DNA of 64,000 bases, taken from positions 1 to 64,000 of the forward strand of contig NZ_FQUM01000007.1 in the NCBI RefSeq assembly GCF_900129025.1, written 5' to 3'. The position numbers and the translations under genes are program-made. The stretch comes from Mariniphaga anaerophila (GTDB taxonomy: Bacteria > Bacteroidota > Bacteroidia > Bacteroidales > Prolixibacteraceae). The first letter of the stretch is position 1. Each line of letters opens with the position of its first letter. The notes beneath the pieces are model-generated. The model did no database searches, was not told the DNA's origin, and saw only the letters and a list, made by a program, of their open reading frames with translations. Positions 39,630 to 48,569 of this stretch are shown here, in pieces.

Positions 39630-40147
39630 GTTGTTGCGTTTACTTGTTTTACATCAATTGCTCCGGCAGCTTCCAATGCTTCAGCCAGCTCAATTTCAGA
39701 AAGGTTATTGTTTTTGGCTGCAAGAATTACCTGAAAATGATCGTTGGTAACGTCATCATCTAAAATATTCGGAATTTTTCCGGGCCCCAGGTTAGAGCGC
39801 AAAAGGAAAGCAATTCCCATGGCAAATGCAGCAAAAAGAACAGTTAGCTCAAATGTTACCGGGATAAAAGAAGGAATTGACAAGTAGGGTTTCCCCCCGA
39901 AGTTAAGCGGCCATCCTTTTGTAAAAACCCATATCTGGAAAAGCAATCCCAGCGAGCCTCCAATTAGTCCGGCAGCAAAAGCAATTTTGGGCAGATGGGA
40001 ACGCGGGTATTTTAGTGCCGTGTCCAACCCGTGAACAGGAAAAGGAGTGCGCACGTCGGCAATATGTATTTTTTTGTTTTTGAGTTCTTTTACTGCATTC
40101 AGTAAATCGAGCTCATCGGTAAAATGTCCGTAAACTATTGCTCCCAT
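39626..40147 (-). CDS. actD: Alternative complex III subunit ActD (DUF3341)
   Basis: This 173-residue protein has an N-terminal soluble domain (VYGHFTDELDLLNAVKELK; IADVRTPFPVHGLDTAL) and two transmembrane helices (about 57-80 and 98-122). These are the hallmarks of DUF3341/ActD, which anchors the complex. It lies two bases after actC and overlaps actF by four. Confidence 0.92.
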   Translation of the reverse strand: MGAIVYGHFTDELDLLNAVKELKNKKIHIADVRTPFPVHGLDTALKYPRSHLPKIAFAAGLIGGSLGLLFQIWVFTKGWPLNFGGKPYLSIPSFIPVTFELTVLFAAFAMGIAFLLRSNLGPGKIPNILDDDVTNDHFQVILAAKNNNLSEIELAEALEAAGAIDVKQVNATT

Positions 40148-40149
40148 AA

Positions 40150-41544
40150 TTACTGTTTTTCAGGTTTTTGTTTTTGCGTTGGTTTTCCCAGAAATTTACG
40201 TGCAGAAGAGCGCGCAACCGATTTTACCTCTGCAATGGCAATTACCGGGAATACCCTGATGAAAATGAAGAACAGCGTAAAAAATAAGCCGAAAGTTCCC
40301 AGGTAAATAGCTACTTCCACAAAAGTCGGTTTGTACATCGACCAGCTGGAAGGGAGGTAGTCGCGATGCAATGAAGTAACCACAATAACAAAACGTTCAA
40401 ACCACATTCCGATGTTAATGAATATCGATAAAATGAACGTGAAAGTAAGGTTCCTGCGCAGTTTTTTTATCCAGAGTAATTGCGGGGAAATTACGTTGCA
40501 GGTCATCATAATCCAATACGCCCATGCATACGGGCCAAGAGCCCTGTTCATGAACGCGTACCGTTCATATTCCACACCACTGTACCATGCCATAAAAAGT
40601 TCTGTGATGTACGCAATTCCTACAATAGAACCGGTTGCAATAATTACTTTATTCATTGATTCAACGTGCCCCACTGTAATGTACTGCTGAAGGTTCAGTG
40701 CCCGTCGGGTTACAATCATCAGGGTAAGCACCATGGCGAAACCTGAGAACACTGCTCCCGATACAAAATAGGGTGGAAATATGGTGGTGTGCCAGCCGGG
40801 AATTACAGAAGTGGCAAAGTCGAAACTAACAATGGTGTGTACCGAAAGTACAAGAGGGGCAGCCAGTCCGGCCAGAATGAGGCTCATCGATTCGTGGCGT
40901 TGCCAGTGGCGTGCCGAGCCCTGCCATCCAAAACTCAGAAAGTTGTATACTTTTTTCTTCCATAATGTTTTCATCCGGTCGCGTATGGTTCCCAGGTCAG
41001 GAATAAGCCCCATGTACCAGAACAGAAGCGAAACCAGCAGGTAGGTAGAAATAGCGAAAACGTCCCATAACAACGGAGAGTTAAAGTTTACCCATAATTC
41101 TCTGGTGTTTGGATAGGGAAAAATGAAGAACCCCAGAGGCAGTCGTCCCATGTGGATGAGGGGAAACAGCCCGGCGCACATAACTGCGAAAATGGTCATT
41201 GCTTCTGCTGCGCGGTTAATACTGGTACGCCATTTTTGCCGAAACAGCAGCAAAATAGCGGAAATGAAGGTTCCGGCATGTCCGATACCTACCCACCAAA
41301 CAAAGTTGGTAATACTCCATCCCCAGCCGATAGTCCGGTTAACACCCCAGGTTCCAATTCCGAACCATATCGTGTAGCCAATCATGGCAAACCCTACTAG
41401 CATCAGAATTGAAGATATGGTCAACCCTGCAAACCATAGTTTTCCAGGTTTGGCTTTGATGGGAGCCATAACATCATTGGTAATGTCACTGTAACTTTTT
41501 TCTCCGTTAATTAGTGGCTCTCTTACCGGTGAAACGTGCATCAT
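40150..41544 (-). CDS. actC: Alternative complex III subunit ActC (NrfD-like)
   Basis: This 464-residue NrfD/PsrC-family membrane protein has about ten transmembrane helices. Landmarks are FVWWVGIGHAGTFISAILLLFRQ near 85-107 and a second bundle with FDFATSVIPGWHTTIFPPYFVSGAVFSGFAMV. It binds menaquinol and couples oxidation to the iron-sulfur subunit. It is ten bases downstream of actB. Confidence 0.94.
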   Translation of the reverse strand: MMHVSPVREPLINGEKSYSDITNDVMAPIKAKPGKLWFAGLTISSILMLVGFAMIGYTIWFGIGTWGVNRTIGWGWSITNFVWWVGIGHAGTFISAILLLFRQKWRTSINRAAEAMTIFAVMCAGLFPLIHMGRLPLGFFIFPYPNTRELWVNFNSPLLWDVFAISTYLLVSLLFWYMGLIPDLGTIRDRMKTLWKKKVYNFLSFGWQGSARHWQRHESMSLILAGLAAPLVLSVHTIVSFDFATSVIPGWHTTIFPPYFVSGAVFSGFAMVLTLMIVTRRALNLQQYITVGHVESMNKVIIATGSIVGIAYITELFMAWYSGVEYERYAFMNRALGPYAWAYWIMMTCNVISPQLLWIKKLRRNLTFTFILSIFINIGMWFERFVIVVTSLHRDYLPSSWSMYKPTFVEVAIYLGTFGLFFTLFFIFIRVFPVIAIAEVKSVARSSARKFLGKPTQKQKPEKQ

Positions 41545-41554
41545 GTGGTTAGTT

Positions 41555-44494
41555 TTAGCTTTTATTCCTAATTTTTGTCAAATATCCTACGCTTGGTAAA
41601 GTATGTAGTTCTTCAAGTAAATGGTAGTTTCTTGGGTCCTCCATCATTTTTGAAACTTTGCTGTTCGGGTCATTCAAGTCTCCAAAAACAATGGCGTCGG
41701 CCGGGCATGCCTGTTGACAAGCCGGTTGCAGTTCTCCATCCAGCAACTGGCGCCCTTCATTTTTTGCAGTAAGTTTTTTCTCCTGAATGCGCTGAACGCA
41801 GAACGAACACTTTTCGATTACGCCTTTTGCCCTGACTGTCACATCCGGGTTGTGGCGCATCCTGCTCAGGTCAACGGTCATGTTGGCCGGGTCGTATCGG
41901 TTGTTCGGAATGGCATCTGCGCCGGTGTAATCCATCCAGTTGAAACGGCGTACTTTGTAGGGGCAGTTGTTGTTGCAGTACCTTGTTCCGATACAGCGGT
42001 TGTATGCCATTTGGTTCAGCCCCTCGCTGGAATGGTTGGTGGCAGCTACCGGGCAAACATTTTCGCACGGAGCATTGTCGCAATGCTGGCACATAACCGG
42101 TTGCCTTACCACTTCCGGATTTTCTTCGTCGCCATTGTAATAACGGTCGATTCTTATCCAGTGCATTTCGTGTGCCCGGGCGGTTTCTTTTTTTCCTACT
42201 ACCGGAATATTGTTTTCTGTATTGCATGCCAGAACGCATGCGCTGCATCCAATACATTTATTCAGGTCGATGGCCATTCCCCACTTGTGCCCTTTGTACT
42301 CGTGTTTCTGGTACAACGTGGTGTGGTGGTGTTTTATTTGTTCGTGCAGCTCGTTTCCTGCTGCCGGGTTTTCCTTCCATTTGTCCAGTGTCGATTCACG
42401 AACAATCGGACGGCCTTCCATCGACTGGTGCCCCTGCACCAACGCCATTTGCTCGAATCCACCTGTTTTTGTGATGTCGAATCCGGAAACGGCAAATTGC
42501 CTGAATCCATTTTCAACTGTCGCCAGCGGATAGGCGTTAACTCCTGTTATTAATTCTTCAGGAATACCTTTTATCCGGCCGTAACCGAGAGCGATGCTGA
42601 TGGTTTTATCTGCCTGCCCGGGTTGCACAAACGCCGGAATAGTGAGTGTGCCGAGCTGAATAACATCCCCGTTTTTGATGCCCATTTGCCGGGCAACCGC
42701 AGGCGATATGGAAGCGTAATTGTCCCAGGCAATCCGGGTAACCGGATCGGGAACTTCCTGCAGCCATGGATTTAACGGCCCGTGGCCGGTTCCTATGTTA
42801 ATGTTTTCGAACAATTCTACCGTAAAATCTTCCGTAGGTTTTTCGTTGCTTATTTGTTGGAGCGATTTTTCAACTTCATTTTGATTGTACCCGACTGACA
42901 CCGGATTTGAGCTTGTTACAAATTCTCCTCTTTTCAGCATTTCAATCCAAAAACGTTCCGGATCGTTTTGTTCTGTTTGCTTTGGAAAATAGCTCGCAGC
43001 CCAATTGCTTTTTATGGTATCGCGCCAGTTTGTGTCATCTTTGAGCCATGTCAGAACCGTTTCCTGCGCCTGACGCGAATCGAACAGCTTGTGCAGTGTC
43101 GGTTGTAAAATGGAAACAACTCCGTCTTTATATTCCGCATCATCCCAGCATTCCAGATACCCGGGAGATGGAAGAATGTATTCGCAAAGCGCTGTTGTTT
43201 CATCGGGCAAAGAACTTAAGGCAACCGAAAGTGGCGCTTTTTCAATAGCCGCTTTTATTTTTTCAGATTCCGGATGATTGTACACCGGATTAACATCCCA
43301 AACAACTACTGCCCCCGGATTTGAATTCAGCAGTTTTTCGATGCCTTTTTCATTTCCCCGGTAATGGTTGTATGTGCGTTCAAACTGAATGGTACGTCCT
43401 ACGTTGCCAAGCATTTGGTTGATGCTGTTTACTATCACCTGATAGTCGGGGTTGTTGTCTCCGCAAATCACCAGCGAGTTTCCTTCATTGGCAAGTAAAT
43501 CGTTTATTGCCAAATCGAGTTTTTCTGCGACAGCTTGCGGGGGAGCTGGCAGTTCGGTTGCCGGAACTCCTTTTTTTGCGGCCAGCTTGTTGCGCAGGTA
43601 CGCTAAAATGCGACCGTAATCATTCCGTTCAGCACGAATACGTAGGTCGGCGTTGGAACCGGTTAACGACATGCCTGCTTCTATCTGGTAGTGTTTGTTT
43701 AAATTTCCATCTCCGTTATGCAAATCACGGCGTTTGGCATATTGCCCTGAAAATTCTACAGGAGAAAGCCAAGTCCCCAAAAAGTCGCATCCCACAGAAA
43801 CAATGCAATCCGCTTTTTCAAAATGGTATTCGGGAATGGCATCTGTTCCGAAAGATTTTCTGTTGGCTTCGCGGTATCCGTCCATGGGAATGGCGTCGTA
43901 CTGGTGCCACTCGGCATTGTATGCTGCCACAAATTCACTAATGAGCTTCTTTGTTGACGGGCTTATTATGGTTGGCGTAAACAGTAAAATTGGTTGCCCT
44001 GAATCAGCCAGTTGGCGAAGCCTTTCCATTATTTCGCTGTCGGCTGCTTCCCATTGAATGCTTTCACCGTTTTTTAGAGGGTGTTGGTACCGGTTGATGT
44101 TGTACACATCGAGCACAGAAGCCTGCACTCGGCCGCTGGTTCCGTTGGGCGTTATTACCGATTTCGGGTTGGGCTCCAGTTTGATGGGCCGGTTATCGCG
44201 TACTTTTACCAGAACATTCCCAAATTCGTTTTGGTTGAAATACGACGACGCGTAATACGCAGCTTTCCCCGGAGTGATTTCATCGGGTTTGATGAAATAG
44301 GGAATAGCCTTTTCTACAGGCCTTTTGCACGAAGCAATCAGTGCCGCTGAGGCTGTTCCTAATCCCAGAACTTTCAGGAAATTTCTTCTCGACGAAGGGC
44401 TGATTACTTCCTCACGGCCTTTGGGCATCCGTGCGTCTTTTATTGGCTCAAATTCTTCCAGAATATGCCAGTATTTGTTCTCTTCGCTCATCAT
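41555..44494 (-). CDS. actB: Alternative complex III subunit ActB, iron-sulfur molybdopterin-like subunit
   Basis: This 979-residue protein has a Tat-type signal around residues 35-58 (SRRNFLKVLGLG, then IASCK with a lipobox-like Cys). A molybdopterin-oxidoreductase-like domain covers about 60-700. A C-terminal ferredoxin-type domain has cysteine sets for several [Fe-S] clusters: CIGCSACVLAC, CQHCDNAPCENVCP, CIGTRYCNNNCP, CSFCVQRI and CQQACPAD. In ActB the domain holds no molybdenum. The protein links quinol oxidation to the heme subunit ActA. Confidence 0.94.
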   Translation of the reverse strand: MMSEENKYWHILEEFEPIKDARMPKGREEVISPSSRRNFLKVLGLGTASAALIASCKRPVEKAIPYFIKPDEITPGKAAYYASSYFNQNEFGNVLVKVRDNRPIKLEPNPKSVITPNGTSGRVQASVLDVYNINRYQHPLKNGESIQWEAADSEIMERLRQLADSGQPILLFTPTIISPSTKKLISEFVAAYNAEWHQYDAIPMDGYREANRKSFGTDAIPEYHFEKADCIVSVGCDFLGTWLSPVEFSGQYAKRRDLHNGDGNLNKHYQIEAGMSLTGSNADLRIRAERNDYGRILAYLRNKLAAKKGVPATELPAPPQAVAEKLDLAINDLLANEGNSLVICGDNNPDYQVIVNSINQMLGNVGRTIQFERTYNHYRGNEKGIEKLLNSNPGAVVVWDVNPVYNHPESEKIKAAIEKAPLSVALSSLPDETTALCEYILPSPGYLECWDDAEYKDGVVSILQPTLHKLFDSRQAQETVLTWLKDDTNWRDTIKSNWAASYFPKQTEQNDPERFWIEMLKRGEFVTSSNPVSVGYNQNEVEKSLQQISNEKPTEDFTVELFENINIGTGHGPLNPWLQEVPDPVTRIAWDNYASISPAVARQMGIKNGDVIQLGTLTIPAFVQPGQADKTISIALGYGRIKGIPEELITGVNAYPLATVENGFRQFAVSGFDITKTGGFEQMALVQGHQSMEGRPIVRESTLDKWKENPAAGNELHEQIKHHHTTLYQKHEYKGHKWGMAIDLNKCIGCSACVLACNTENNIPVVGKKETARAHEMHWIRIDRYYNGDEENPEVVRQPVMCQHCDNAPCENVCPVAATNHSSEGLNQMAYNRCIGTRYCNNNCPYKVRRFNWMDYTGADAIPNNRYDPANMTVDLSRMRHNPDVTVRAKGVIEKCSFCVQRIQEKKLTAKNEGRQLLDGELQPACQQACPADAIVFGDLNDPNSKVSKMMEDPRNYHLLEELHTLPSVGYLTKIRNKS

Positions 44495-44530
44495 TTATAT
44501 TTTGAACCGTGACAGAATTAACTCATTAAA

Positions 44531-45691
44531 TTAATAGTGACATTTGGCACAATCGTTGGCTCCAATATCGGCAGCAACAATGGAATCCTTTTTCCCGCTT
44601 GCCAACTCTTTGTGCAGAGCTTCGAATGTTTTGTAATATTCGTTGTCAACAAAATCGACCTGTGTTTCGCGGTGGCACTCCAGGCACCAACCCATGGAAA
44701 GATCGTTTTCCTGTTTAACAATGTGCATTTCTTCCACTGCCCCATGGCATTGGGTACAATCAAGTTTTCCGGCGCCAACATGCTGGGCATGCGAAAAGAA
44801 AACGTGGTCGGGCAGCTTATGAATCCGTACCCATTCTACCGAGCGCCCTTGTTCGTGTGCCTGAACAAGTTTGTCGATTTCGAATCGTCCCGAGTGCGTT
44901 CCTTCGCGCACCACAATGTGGCAGTTCATGCATAATTCGGTGGAAGGAATATTTGCTGTTTTCGACTCTGTTGCTGTGTGGTGGCAGTACATACAATCAA
45001 TTTGGTTGTCGGTAGCGTGTACTTTATGCGAGAATTTTATGGGTTGGTCGGGTTGGTATTCCTGGCTTCTGCCAAGTTTTACCGCTTCTTCGTACAACAT
45101 GCCAAGCTGGTAGCCGAATGCTCCGATAAATACGAGGGCTGGAATGAATTTGTATTTTACCTTTTTGAAGAAAATAAGGTCGAGCAATGCCCAGGTAATC
45201 AGAATGCCCAGAAGCAGAAACAGCAGAAGGCGATTAATACTCGGCTTTGGTATTCCCGGGCCGGTAATTGCCAGTTGATCGAGGTAAACTTTTATGGTTT
45301 GAATATCTGCATCGCTGATGTCGAAATTCTGATGAGCCGCTGTCATCACTTTGCCTGACGGTTCCATAATTACCTGTCGGAAAGAAGCCGAATCCTTCCC
45401 TGCATATTTCAATGCAATATCCATGGCAGATGGATTCCAGTTAAGTGTATCTGTTGCTGTTAAATTATGACAGGAAACGCACGATTGGTGTTTGCTTTCG
45501 AAAGGTAAAAGTCCCATAAAAAAACGTTTCCCCCGGTTGATGTCTTCTTTGGAGTGTCCTCCTGAAATAACCGTTTGGGATGTTTCGGCAAATGTTAAAG
45601 CGGGATAGGAAATAGAACAGAAAAAAGCAAAAATGAAAATAGTAAATCGGATTAAAAGCGTGCATCCGGCAGGCTCAAAATTTTTTTTCAT
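44531..45691 (-). CDS. actA: Alternative complex III subunit ActA, multiheme cytochrome c
   Basis: This protein of about 386 residues has a signal peptide or anchor (about 9-34), an N-terminal monoheme domain with CVSCHN near residue 71, a transmembrane helix (NRLLLFLLLGILITWALLDL), and a C-terminal multiheme domain with CMYCH, CMNCH, CTQCH, CLECH and CAKCH. That makes six CxxCH sites, one more than the pentaheme ActA described from Rhodothermus. The ATG at 45691 is preferred over 45751, since the extra 20 residues do not fit a signal peptide. It is the first gene of the act operon. Confidence 0.9.
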   Translation of the reverse strand: MKKNFEPAGCTLLIRFTIFIFAFFCSISYPALTFAETSQTVISGGHSKEDINRGKRFFMGLLPFESKHQSCVSCHNLTATDTLNWNPSAMDIALKYAGKDSASFRQVIMEPSGKVMTAAHQNFDISDADIQTIKVYLDQLAITGPGIPKPSINRLLLFLLLGILITWALLDLIFFKKVKYKFIPALVFIGAFGYQLGMLYEEAVKLGRSQEYQPDQPIKFSHKVHATDNQIDCMYCHHTATESKTANIPSTELCMNCHIVVREGTHSGRFEIDKLVQAHEQGRSVEWVRIHKLPDHVFFSHAQHVGAGKLDCTQCHGAVEEMHIVKQENDLSMGWCLECHRETQVDFVDNEYYKTFEALHKELASGKKDSIVAADIGANDCAKCHY

Positions 45692-45803
45692 TCTGATCAG
45701 TTTAGTATGATAACAATTAAGCTTGTTTTTTTTAGTTATAAGACCTAACAAAATTCAACTTTAAAGGTTTCTGATATTTTGAAAATTTTTTTGTGATTCG
45801 GTT

Positions 45804-46943
45804 TTATTCTTCTTTTTCGAGGTTTTCTGTAAGTTTTCGTACCAATTTCATATTTACAAAAAACTCTTTGGCAACTACGCGTACAATTGTATAAGCGGGA
45901 ATTGCCAAAAACATTCCCAGTACTCCGGCCAAACTTCCTGCTGCAATAATTACAAGAAATATTTCGAGCGGATGCGCTTTTACACTGCTTGAGTAAATAA
46001 GGGGTTGAAACAGTACGTTATCAATTACCTGAACAGAAATAAATACAATGGTCATTAAGCCGAGAAGCGGAAGAGTTTCTGCCACAAAATCGGCATGAAT
46101 ATTCAGCGCCGCACCAATGAGCAGCCCCAAAGCTGCTCCCATCCACGGGCCGAGGTACGGTATAACATTAAAAAGTCCGCAGAAAAATCCAATGATTACG
46201 GCGTGGTTGAAGCTTAATCCGACCAACGAAAGGCCCACGGTATCGAGAAGCATAACCATGAAGACTTCAAGGATGATTCCGACAAAATACCTTCTCAGCA
46301 GGTACGAAATTGAATCGAGAATATGGGAAACTTTGCTTTCAATTTCTGTGGGAACAAGTAGCAAAATGCTTTCGCGAGCCATGCTTTTTTCCTTCAAAAA
46401 GAAGAATGTAATAAAGGAAACCGAGAAAAAACCGATTAATAGTTCTCCGATTGTCCCGGCCACAGAAGCAAAAAAATTAGGGAGCTGAGAAAAATTAATC
46501 TTTGCAGTGAGCTGTTCAACCACTATGTCGTAAAAGCTTTTGTCTTCTACCAGCATCGGGTCGTTGCCCGATATTCTCATCAATTTCATTACGGGTTCTT
46601 CAATGGAATTGAAAAATGCTTTGAGGTCGATTTCCGACAGCGTTTCCAGTTCCTTAACCAGTAGCGGAATAATAAAGCGAAAGAATGAGATGAAAATGAA
46701 CCAAATGGCGACTAACGTAATAAAAGCTGCAATGCCTTTGGATATCCTGAACTTTTTGTATTCTACCATAGACAACCACCTGACCAGCGGTCTGCCAATA
46801 AACGACAAAACCAGCGATATCAGTATATAGGTAACAATAGCGCTGAAATACCAAAGCAGGAAAATCAGGAAAATTCCTCCGGCAATCAGGAGAACATTGC
46901 GTGCCCAGCCTTTTAGTTGTACCATTTGATTGGTTTTTAACAA
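45804..46943 (-). CDS. AI-2E transporter (PerM/TqsA) family protein
   Basis: This 379-residue inner-membrane protein has about eight transmembrane helices and a soluble region (about 95-150). The family-typical late segment is GFFCGLFNVIPYLGPWMGAALGLLIG. Members export autoinducer-2 or act as Na+/H+ antiporters; the substrate is not deducible here. It stands alone between actA and the polysaccharide genes. Confidence 0.9.
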   Translation of the reverse strand: MLKTNQMVQLKGWARNVLLIAGGIFLIFLLWYFSAIVTYILISLVLSFIGRPLVRWLSMVEYKKFRISKGIAAFITLVAIWFIFISFFRFIIPLLVKELETLSEIDLKAFFNSIEEPVMKLMRISGNDPMLVEDKSFYDIVVEQLTAKINFSQLPNFFASVAGTIGELLIGFFSVSFITFFFLKEKSMARESILLLVPTEIESKVSHILDSISYLLRRYFVGIILEVFMVMLLDTVGLSLVGLSFNHAVIIGFFCGLFNVIPYLGPWMGAALGLLIGAALNIHADFVAETLPLLGLMTIVFISVQVIDNVLFQPLIYSSSVKAHPLEIFLVIIAAGSLAGVLGMFLAIPAYTIVRVVAKEFFVNMKLVRKLTENLEKEE

Positions 46944-47000
46944 ATATAACTGAAAAATGGGAACTATTGCAACGTCATTCCCACGCGAAATTAATTCCCG

Positions 47001-48569
47001 CTAACAGGGCTGTTTTTTTTTGAGAAGCTGTAAATACCATTGCATAATATAACTGTTGTAGGCGTTGGGCCTCAGCGGGTGTTTGTATTTGAACGACTTT
47101 TCTGAATCCATTAAAGCTTGCGTTATTTCCCGGTAAAAAATGGGGTCTTCCATGGTGTAGTACCATTTTTTTAAAAAGTATGGTGCAACTTTTAATGCGC
47201 GTTTTTTTATTGTTCCGTTTTGGCGCGCGTAGGCATCCGCTGGTTTCAAATCGAAATCAACACCGTGTGTTTTGAAAAATGAGTTTTCCAGCGTTTTGTT
47301 GTATAGTTTTGTGCCAAGCTTCTGTTCAAATGGAATTTTATGTGAAAACCGCACCAGCTCCGAATCAAAAAAAGGCAGTAAATAGTCAACTCCAAAAAAC
47401 GGGAAAACAAGTGAAGAGTTGCAAATAAATTTGCTTTGTCGTTCCAGGTAATCCCATTTTTCAAAAGCCTGCCAGGGCCTAATGTTTTTGTCATTGAAAA
47501 AATTGTCGGCAATGCTTTTTTTAATAAGGTTTTCATCTGTTTTCCGATGAGGGTAAGTTGAGCCGTAGCCAGAAAATATTTTTGAAATAATGCATTCTAC
47601 ATCACCTTTTTGCATGTTGTTGTCGAGGTGGCTGCCCATAATAAAATCGCCCGAGTGCCCCGGAAGAGCCACCGTCTGAGAATCGATAATTTTGTTGTTC
47701 TTTAAAAATTGAACGGCAAAATAATCCTGCAAAAAAGGCATGGACGACAAATGCCCGGCGTATTTAATATAACGTTCGAATTGTTCTGACGCCGTAAAGT
47801 TGTTAATGGTTTTGTTGTTGTATTCAATAAAAGTATGCTTGTATCCCAGTTGCCGGGCCACCTTTTGTGCAGTAGGATATTCAGAAATATTTTTTCTTCC
47901 CCATGTGGCACATACTACATTGTTGTGCCCATATTCTTTTAACAAACAAGCAATAAGGCGCGAGTCGTACCCACGGGTGAGCGGCAAAAGCACCTGCTTG
48001 TTTTTAAGGTGTTCGTAATATTTGCTGAAAGAACTTAACAGAACATGCTGTAAATCTTTTTCCTGAACATTTTTTTCAATGTTTGCGCGGGTTGAAAAAA
48101 GCTTCCGGGAGTCTTTTCCCTGTTTCCCAAAACGAATGCATTCTCCGGGCATTACCTGAAAAATGTTTTTGAATAAAGTCGTTCCGGGCGGGGTAAAACC
48201 AAATGTCAGAAAATACATTTCAGAAAATACGTCCAATTCAGGCACCTCTCCGTTTAAAAAAGACAGGTAAGGTGCATCGCTCAGAATTACTTTCCCGTTT
48301 TGCAGCATGTAAAAAAGGGGAAAACTACAGGTGTTGTTGCAGAACACCCATTTCTCTTCTTCCTTTTTTATTGCAATGGAAAACTGCCCGTTAAGTTGTT
48401 CAGCAAAACTTTTAAACTGCTCAAATGAATTTGTGTTGGCGTCTACCCGGGTTAAAAAGGCTTCGCCCGAAATGTAGTTTTCGTTTTCCCATATAAAACC
48501 GGTAACAGCTATTTTTTGGTTTGTTGTCCAGTTGAACTTGGTAAATCTGTCGTTTAATTCAATACCCAT
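47001..48569 (-). CDS. Asparagine synthetase-like protein (glycan locus type)
   Basis: This 522-residue protein has a glutaminase-like N-terminal half (about 1-165) and a PP-loop ATPase half. The N terminus reads MGIELND, so the Cys nucleophile at position 2 that cleaves glutamine is absent. The PP-loop is LPLTRGYDSRL, in place of the usual SGGxDS. It is therefore unlikely to make asparagine. Relatives like this occur in exopolysaccharide loci and may modify sugars or amidate uronates. Its start overlaps the 3' end of the flippase gene by 16 bases, so the two are cotranscribed. Confidence 0.8.
   Translation of the reverse strand: MGIELNDRFTKFNWTTNQKIAVTGFIWENENYISGEAFLTRVDANTNSFEQFKSFAEQLNGQFSIAIKKEEEKWVFCNNTCSFPLFYMLQNGKVILSDAPYLSFLNGEVPELDVFSEMYFLTFGFTPPGTTLFKNIFQVMPGECIRFGKQGKDSRKLFSTRANIEKNVQEKDLQHVLLSSFSKYYEHLKNKQVLLPLTRGYDSRLIACLLKEYGHNNVVCATWGRKNISEYPTAQKVARQLGYKHTFIEYNNKTINNFTASEQFERYIKYAGHLSSMPFLQDYFAVQFLKNNKIIDSQTVALPGHSGDFIMGSHLDNNMQKGDVECIISKIFSGYGSTYPHRKTDENLIKKSIADNFFNDKNIRPWQAFEKWDYLERQSKFICNSSLVFPFFGVDYLLPFFDSELVRFSHKIPFEQKLGTKLYNKTLENSFFKTHGVDFDLKPADAYARQNGTIKKRALKVAPYFLKKWYYTMEDPIFYREITQALMDSEKSFKYKHPLRPNAYNSYIMQWYLQLLKKKQPC

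Noticed and set aside
41714-42553. 279-codon open frame on the plus strand, rich in Cys
   Set aside because: It is antisense to the iron-sulfur part of actB, and its length comes from the composition of that region.
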